36,184 bases of DNA, taken from assembly GCA_045604285.1 (NCBI GenBank), contig JAZUNS010000153.1:1-36184 (forward strand), read 5' to 3'. The notes under the pieces were generated by a model that was not told the DNA's origin, made no database searches, and saw only the letters and a list, made by a program, of their open reading frames with translations. Source of the stretch: SIG636 sp045604285. Its GTDB lineage: Bacteria; Bacillota; Clostridia; Oscillospirales; CAG-382. Each line of letters begins with the position of its first letter. Within the stretch, counting starts at the first letter, position 1. Both the position numbers and the translations under genes were made by a program. Positions 31,790 through 36,184 of the stretch are shown here, piece after piece.

Positions 31790-32059
31790 ATGTGGTATTA
31801 TTTAGGTTTGGTTTCGCTTATTGCCGTAATTCTTTGCGTACATGATAAAAGGGCTGCCCGCAAGGGCAACAGAAGAGTGCCGGAGAAGGTTTTGTTTGGC
31901 ATATCTGCCATCGGCGGCGCACTTTTTATGTATATTACAATGCTTACCGTAAGACACAAGACTAAGCATTTCAGCTTTATGTTTTTTATCCCGGTGATGA
32001 TTGTGGCACAGGTAGCGTTGCTTATTTGGTTGCAAATAAAATTCGGTATTGTATTTTAA
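31790..32059 (+). CDS. DUF1294 family small membrane protein
   Basis: An 89-residue protein with hydrophobic segments near the N-terminus (YYLGLVSLIAVILCV), in the middle (ISAIGGALFMYITML) and at the end (FFIPVMIVAQVALLIWLQI). HDKRAARKGNRRVPEKVLF between the first two, then RHKTKHFSF, is the DUF1294 signature. Function is unknown. It starts 4 bp after the glycosyltransferase stop. Confidence 0.88.
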   Translation: MWYYLGLVSLIAVILCVHDKRAARKGNRRVPEKVLFGISAIGGALFMYITMLTVRHKTKHFSFMFFIPVMIVAQVALLIWLQIKFGIVF

Positions 32060-32071
32060 GGAGGTGCAAGC

Positions 32072-34105
32072 TTGAAAAAGCTTGAACTGCTTGCTCCCGC
32101 CGGCAGTCTGGATTCACTTAAGGCAGCAGTGTGGGCAGGTGCCGATGCGGTATATTTTGGTTGCAAGGGCTTTAATGCCCGTGCTTTTGCAGGTAATTTT
32201 GAGGGCGAAGAGCTTTTAACAGCCTTTCGCCTTTGCCGTTTATACGGCGTAAAAATATATATTACTTTAAACACGCTGGTTTCTGATAAAGAAATATCCG
32301 ATGCTGTTGCCATGGTAGCAGAGCTTGAAGCAACCACTCCGCCGGATGCTTACATAGTGCAGGATTTGGGCCTTGTAAAAGCTTTAAAAAACAAATTCCC
32401 TTCACTGCCCATACACGCATCAACTCAAATGCAACAGCACAGCGCAGACGGCATAGAATACTTGAAAAAAATGGGCATAAGCCGAGTTGTCATAGCAAGG
32501 GAAGCTGCTGCAAGCGATATTGAAGAAATAGCGGCGGCAGATATTGAAACAGAGGTTTTTGTTCACGGTGCTCTTTGTGTTTGCCAAAGCGGCGGCTGTC
32601 TTATGTCGTCCTTTATCGGTGGCAGAAGCGGCAACCGTGGCGAATGTGCTCAACCCTGCAGACAAAGCTATAACGGCAAATATCCCCTTTCTTTAAAAGA
32701 TTTGTGCCTTGCCGGCCACGTGCCAAGGCTTGCTGAAATGGGCGTTGATTGCCTAAAAATAGAAGGCAGGATGAAAAGCCCGGAATACGTTTATGAAACG
32801 GTAAGCATATATAGAAGTTTAATAGATGAAAACAGAAAGCCTACCGCTTTTGAAAAGGAAAGACTTGTCAACGCTTTTTCACGCAGCGGCTTTACCGACG
32901 GGTATTTTGTCGGCAAAGTAGGCAAGGATATGTTTGGCATAAGAACTGAAAGCGATAAGCTTAAAAGCAAAAACGCCGAGATACGAATAGAAGAAAAAAA
33001 GCTGCACCTTAAAATATTCTGCCGCATTGCCCGTGACGAAAGGGCTTATGTCAGCGCCAAAATCGGCAATTACTTTGCCGAGGTATACGGTGCGGTACCT
33101 GAAGAAGCCCGCACCAAACCTATCTCCGAAGCAGAGCTAAAAACAAGACTTGCCAAAACGGGAGGCACGCCTTTTTCCGCAGAGGTGACGGTAGAGCTTG
33201 ATGAGGGGCTTATTCTCCCGATGTCCTCGGTTAACGAGCTTAGACGCAGCGCCGTTACAAAGCTTTGGGATTTGATCGTAGAATCAAATACTCCGGCTCG
33301 CAAAGAGCAGGCACTTGTTTCAAATCCGCTGCCTTGTGCCGGGCAATCTTGCGGGCCTTACCTTGTGGCACGCTTTGAAGGGGGAATCCCGTCTGAAAGG
33401 GTGCTTAGTATTGCACTATCCAAATGCAAAAGGGTAGAGCTGCCGCTGTGGTCAGAGTTGCCCAAAATTAAGCAAACGGAAAAATTATCTCTTGTTTTAC
33501 CGAGGGTGATTTTCCCAAAAGATAAAAGGGACGTAAAGTCTTTGATAAAAAAGGCAACAGAAAACGGGGTGGGGCAGTTTACTCTGTCAAACTTTGCACA
33601 TTTACCCTATTGCCGCAATAGTATGATCCACGGCGATTATATATTTAACGTCACTAACGGTAACACGGCGTCATTGCTGGGTGAATGGGGGCTTAGCAGC
33701 CTAGTGCTTTCGCCCGAGGTTCACCCAAGGGCTGTTAAAAGCACTATCCCTGCCGAATATATCGTGTACGGGCGTATTCCATTGATGCACACCGAAAGCT
33801 GTATTATTACCAACGCCGTAGGTTGTAAAAAGAAAGGTAAATGTACCTGCTGCATAAAAGATAAAACCGGTGCAAGCTTTCCCGTAATAAGGGAATACGG
33901 TCACAGAAATACGGTTTACAATTCCGTCCCCACTTACCTTATTGATAAGTGTGATAAGATTGGCGGCGGTCATATAGTTATGTTTACCAACGAAAGTGAA
34001 GATGAGATTATTGCTATCTTCAACGCTTACGATAAAAAAATGCCTCCGTTCGGTAGCTTTACACGAGGCGCCATGAAGAGGGAAGGGAGCGTTTTTGAAA
34101 AATGA
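32072..34105 (+). CDS. U32 family peptidase-like protein
   Basis: A 677-residue protein starting with TTG, 5 bases after AAGGAGG. The N-terminal barrel starts LELLAPAGSLDSLKAAVWAGADAVYFG. The family centre is EVFVHGALCVCQSGGCLMSSFIGG and RGECAQPCRQ, whose cysteines bind an iron-sulfur cluster in studied U32 proteins; CLKIEGRMKSPEYV follows. The C-terminal part ends with another cysteine group, CKKKGKCTCC. U32 proteins are now best linked to RNA hydroxylation (RlhA, TrhP) rather than proteolysis, so this may modify 23S rRNA or tRNA. Its last bases overlap the kinase gene. Confidence 0.9.
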   Translation: MKKLELLAPAGSLDSLKAAVWAGADAVYFGCKGFNARAFAGNFEGEELLTAFRLCRLYGVKIYITLNTLVSDKEISDAVAMVAELEATTPPDAYIVQDLGLVKALKNKFPSLPIHASTQMQQHSADGIEYLKKMGISRVVIAREAAASDIEEIAAADIETEVFVHGALCVCQSGGCLMSSFIGGRSGNRGECAQPCRQSYNGKYPLSLKDLCLAGHVPRLAEMGVDCLKIEGRMKSPEYVYETVSIYRSLIDENRKPTAFEKERLVNAFSRSGFTDGYFVGKVGKDMFGIRTESDKLKSKNAEIRIEEKKLHLKIFCRIARDERAYVSAKIGNYFAEVYGAVPEEARTKPISEAELKTRLAKTGGTPFSAEVTVELDEGLILPMSSVNELRRSAVTKLWDLIVESNTPARKEQALVSNPLPCAGQSCGPYLVARFEGGIPSERVLSIALSKCKRVELPLWSELPKIKQTEKLSLVLPRVIFPKDKRDVKSLIKKATENGVGQFTLSNFAHLPYCRNSMIHGDYIFNVTNGNTASLLGEWGLSSLVLSPEVHPRAVKSTIPAEYIVYGRIPLMHTESCIITNAVGCKKKGKCTCCIKDKTGASFPVIREYGHRNTVYNSVPTYLIDKCDKIGGGHIVMFTNESEDEIIAIFNAYDKKMPPFGSFTRGAMKREGSVFEK

Positions 34106-34974
34106 AAATAACTGTAATCGGCTTGGGCGGCAACAGTATATTTATGGAGGTTGACCATTTCCACGAGGAAGGCGAAACCTTATCAGCAAAAAGCCTTTTT
34201 ACCGAGCCCGGCGGCAAGGGATATAACCAAGCGATAGCTGCCGCACGCTTAGGTGCCGAAGTTAGATTTTTGGGCGCTTTCGGTCATGACAGTGCATCCA
34301 ATGACTGTATAGAACTATTAAAAAAAGAAAACGTAAAGCCGTTGGTTGCCTATAAATCCGTGCCCTGTGCCTGTGCGTGTATCTTGACCGATAAGCATGG
34401 CGAAAACCGTGTAACCGTTTACGGCGGTGCCGCAGCTATGCTTTCTGCAGACGATGTTGATGCATTCCGTGAGGAGATTGAAAACGCTGATATACTTGTA
34501 CTTCAAAACGAAGTATCTGCCGAAGCCAACCTTAGGGCTATAGAGATTGCTAAGAAAAATGGCGTATATATCGTGTTTAATCCCGCACCTGCAGTTAACG
34601 TGGATAAATCTTTACTTGGCTTGGCGGATATAATTACCCCAAATCAGCAGGAGGCACAAACTTTATTCGGGGCAGATTACAAAATAGGTATGGAGCAGGC
34701 AGGCGTTAAAAATGCGGTAGTAACCCTTGGCGGCGACGGAGCAGAGCTTTTCTCCGAAGGAACATGGCACAAAATTCACTCGTATCCCGTAGTTGCCGTG
34801 GATACAACCGGCGGCGGTGATTGCTTTAACGGCGCTTTGGCCTATGCCGTAGGATGCGGCGCAACTCTAAAAACAGCGTGTGATTTTGCCTGTAAGGTGG
34901 CTTCCGTTGCCGTGAGCAGACCTCATGCAGTTGAAGCAATGCCCTACAAACACGAAATTAATTACAAAATATAG
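34102..34974 (+). CDS. PfkB-family carbohydrate kinase, ribokinase-like
   Basis: A 290-residue cytosolic kinase. GGKGYNQAIAAARLGAEV (about 37-54) is the N-terminal PfkB block (usually GGKGANQA). The catalytic block is DTTGGGDCFNGALA, with the usual DTTGAGD changed to GGGD; Asp is retained. FNPAPA and ITPNQQEAQTLFG are ribokinase features. Ribose is the likely but unproved substrate. It overlaps the U32 gene by 4 bases (ATGA) and ends the gene train; a new promoter follows. Confidence 0.9.
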   Translation: MKITVIGLGGNSIFMEVDHFHEEGETLSAKSLFTEPGGKGYNQAIAAARLGAEVRFLGAFGHDSASNDCIELLKKENVKPLVAYKSVPCACACILTDKHGENRVTVYGGAAAMLSADDVDAFREEIENADILVLQNEVSAEANLRAIEIAKKNGVYIVFNPAPAVNVDKSLLGLADIITPNQQEAQTLFGADYKIGMEQAGVKNAVVTLGGDGAELFSEGTWHKIHSYPVVAVDTTGGGDCFNGALAYAVGCGATLKTACDFACKVASVAVSRPHAVEAMPYKHEINYKI

Positions 34975-35004
34975 AAAAAACTTTGTAAAACTCAAAATCA
35001 TCTA

Positions 35005-35033
35005 TTGCAAAATATTAAAAAGGGTGGTACAAT
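35005..35033 (+). promoter_or_regulatory. Promoter of the GKRP/MurQ-like gene
   Basis: TTGCAA (35005-35010), a 17-base spacer and TACAAT (35028-35033). The leader to the TTG start is about 52 bases. The gap after the kinase (34975-35091) has no hairpin terminator, so readthrough is possible. Confidence 0.78.
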
Positions 35034-35091
35034 AAACACAGAATGCGTATATTCGTGCAAAATTATAAGAATACGAAAGGGGTATTCAGTT

Positions 35092-36184
35092 TTGGAGTAC
35101 AAAAACATTACTAATTACAAGGACGCGGCTAAGGATTTTATCGAGAATGAAAAACAGTTTCATCTCGGCGTAATTCCTACAGAGCAGTCCAACCCTCGCA
35201 CCAGAAATCTCAGCGCTACTATCGCTAAGGATACTTCCGAAGGTATCAAGATGATACTTTCTGCAGACCTTGACATAGCAGACGTTGCAGCTAAAGCTTT
35301 CGAGACCGAAAACTTTAAGGATCTTGTTAATGACGTTAAGCGTGTTATGGACCAGCGCAAGAAATTCGTTTTCTCCAGCGTTGGCGCATCCGGCAGAATG
35401 GCTATCCAGCTTGACGGCGCATGGCGTTTGTTCTGGAACTCTTTGGTTTCCAAGATCCCCGCAAAGGCTCAGACCTTCCTTGAAATTTGCGAATGCTGCA
35501 ACAGCTTCACCACCGGTGGTGACAGAGCGCTCGTTCGTTCCGTTGAAAACTTTGAAGACTATATGACCTTCGGTGCTCGTCAGGTTGTTGACGCAGGCAT
35601 TGGCGAAGGTGACGTTCTTATAGGCCTTGCAGAGTGCGGCCTTTCCGCAAGTATTAACGGCTCCGTTATAGAAGCTGACAAGCGCGGTTGCACCACTTAT
35701 TACCTCTACTGCAATCCCAAGGAGATCCTTTGTGAGCACCTTGAGAGAGTGCGTATGGTATTTGCAAGACCCAACATCAAGCCCATCAGCATTTTCGTAG
35801 GTAACATGGCAGTTTCCGGTTCTACCAGAATGCAGGTTACCACCGTTGAGCTTCTTACCGCAGGTGCTGCACTTGAAATCGCTGCAGGTCAGTGGCTTAA
35901 GGAAAATCTTACCGAGGATGAGCTTAAGGTTGTTGGCGTTGCTGCTCTTACCGCGGAAGAATACGCTGCAGAATTTAAAAAGCTTCGTGATACTCTTGCC
36001 AGCGGCGCTGCTCTTGCAGGTCTTACCAAGGCAGTAGAGCTTGAAACCGCTACCTATAAGGCAAACGGTCTTATCACCTACCTCACTCATGACTATCTCC
36101 TCGATATAATGACCGACACCACCGAGAGACAGCCTACCTTTACACTTCCTCCTTTCAGAAAGTTCAAGGATACCGAAAGTGCAG
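35092..36184 (+). CDS. SIS-domain protein of the glucokinase-regulator/MurQ family, C-terminally cut
   Basis: The frame starts with TTG at 35092, 9 bases after AAAGGGG, and is still open at the right edge after 364 residues. IPTEQSNPRTRNLS (28-41) matches the MurQ start. The SIS core is FSSVGASGRMAIQLD (95-109), TGGDRALVRS (141-150), VLIGLAECGLSASINGSVIEA (175-195) and VSGSTRMQ (241-248). It aligns better with animal glucokinase regulatory protein (GASGRMAF, AGGDRSVV, GISVGLSAP) than with MurQ: the etherase DASE catalytic Glu is replaced (QLDGA). Its length beyond the usual 300 of MurQ also fits a GKRP-like two-SIS protein. It may bind a sugar phosphate rather than cleave MurNAc-6P; the missing C-terminus prevents a firm call. 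Confidence 0.82.
   Translation, partial: MEYKNITNYKDAAKDFIENEKQFHLGVIPTEQSNPRTRNLSATIAKDTSEGIKMILSADLDIADVAAKAFETENFKDLVNDVKRVMDQRKKFVFSSVGASGRMAIQLDGAWRLFWNSLVSKIPAKAQTFLEICECCNSFTTGGDRALVRSVENFEDYMTFGARQVVDAGIGEGDVLIGLAECGLSASINGSVIEADKRGCTTYYLYCNPKEILCEHLERVRMVFARPNIKPISIFVGNMAVSGSTRMQVTTVELLTAGAALEIAAGQWLKENLTEDELKVVGVAALTAEEYAAEFKKLRDTLASGAALAGLTKAVELETATYKANGLITYLTHDYLLDIMTDTTERQPTFTLPPFRKFKDTESA

Noticed and set aside
35022..35030. GGGTGGTAC resembling the T-box antiterminator core
   Set aside because: The rest of the T-box (CGCG continuation, specifier stem, terminator) is absent and the bases form the spacer and -10 of a promoter.
35086..36090. A 334-codon minus-strand frame opposite the SIS gene
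   Set aside because: The plus strand has clear SIS motifs, promoter and ribosome binding site.

Overview
The window looks like chromosomal DNA from an anaerobic low-to-medium-GC Firmicute of class Clostridia, most likely the Oscillospirales/Ruminococcaceae side. The reasons are the gene order scpA-scpB-DUF2953-ytfJ(gerW)-dacF-rluB, a NadD-YqeK fusion next to an LCP protein and rsfS, a dockerin-bearing secreted enzyme, a gltX-glnS pair, AGGAGG-type ribosome binding sites, frequent TTG/GTG starts and classic TTGACA/TATAAT promoters. No plasmid, phage, IS element, rRNA, tRNA or CRISPR array was seen.

Region 1 (1-2187, minus) is a housekeeping operon, nusB-xseA-xseB-ispA, with ispA cut by the left edge. 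It is driven by a TTGACA-17-TATACT promoter set back to back with the promoter of gpmI. Region 2 (2208-14950, plus) starts with gpmI. After a structured 183 bp gap comes a tightly packed run: M50 site-2 protease, scpA, scpB, DUF2953, ytfJ, dacF, rluB, a small GNAT-like protein, yhbY, nadD-yqeK, LCP, rsfS and leuS. These join chromosome segregation, envelope and sporulation functions, rRNA modification and ribosome assembly, NAD synthesis and tRNA charging. Many genes overlap by 1-32 bp.

Region 3 (14951-16494) is a palindrome-dense 266 bp gap followed by the convergent cyuA-like gene. Region 4 (16578-20671) holds a large secreted phosphoesterase-discoidin-dockerin protein on the minus strand. 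A Dabb protein and a C39-like lipoprotein are divergent from it. Region 5 (20672-22222) is a second palindrome-rich gap, a minus-strand metallophosphatase, and a 56-residue unannotated-type gene (21802-21972) with its own consensus promoter and terminator. Region 6 (22163-34974, plus) is a long gene train with no terminator that I could see: gltX, glnS, two half-size chromate transporters, citrate synthase, a DUF4855-like secreted protein, a membrane protein, a tandem GNAT, a family 2 glycosyltransferase, DUF1294, a U32 peptidase-family protein and a ribokinase-like kinase. The right edge cuts a GKRP/MurQ-like SIS protein with its own promoter.

The items most worth following are the stand-alone 56-aa gene; a dispersed hairpin family with a CGGGGTCCCC core (three copies, with compensatory stem changes between the two tandem ones); the candidate attenuator before the site-2 protease; the dacF start, which looks displaced by one base in an A6 run; and the bacterial GKRP-like protein lacking the MurQ catalytic glutamate.
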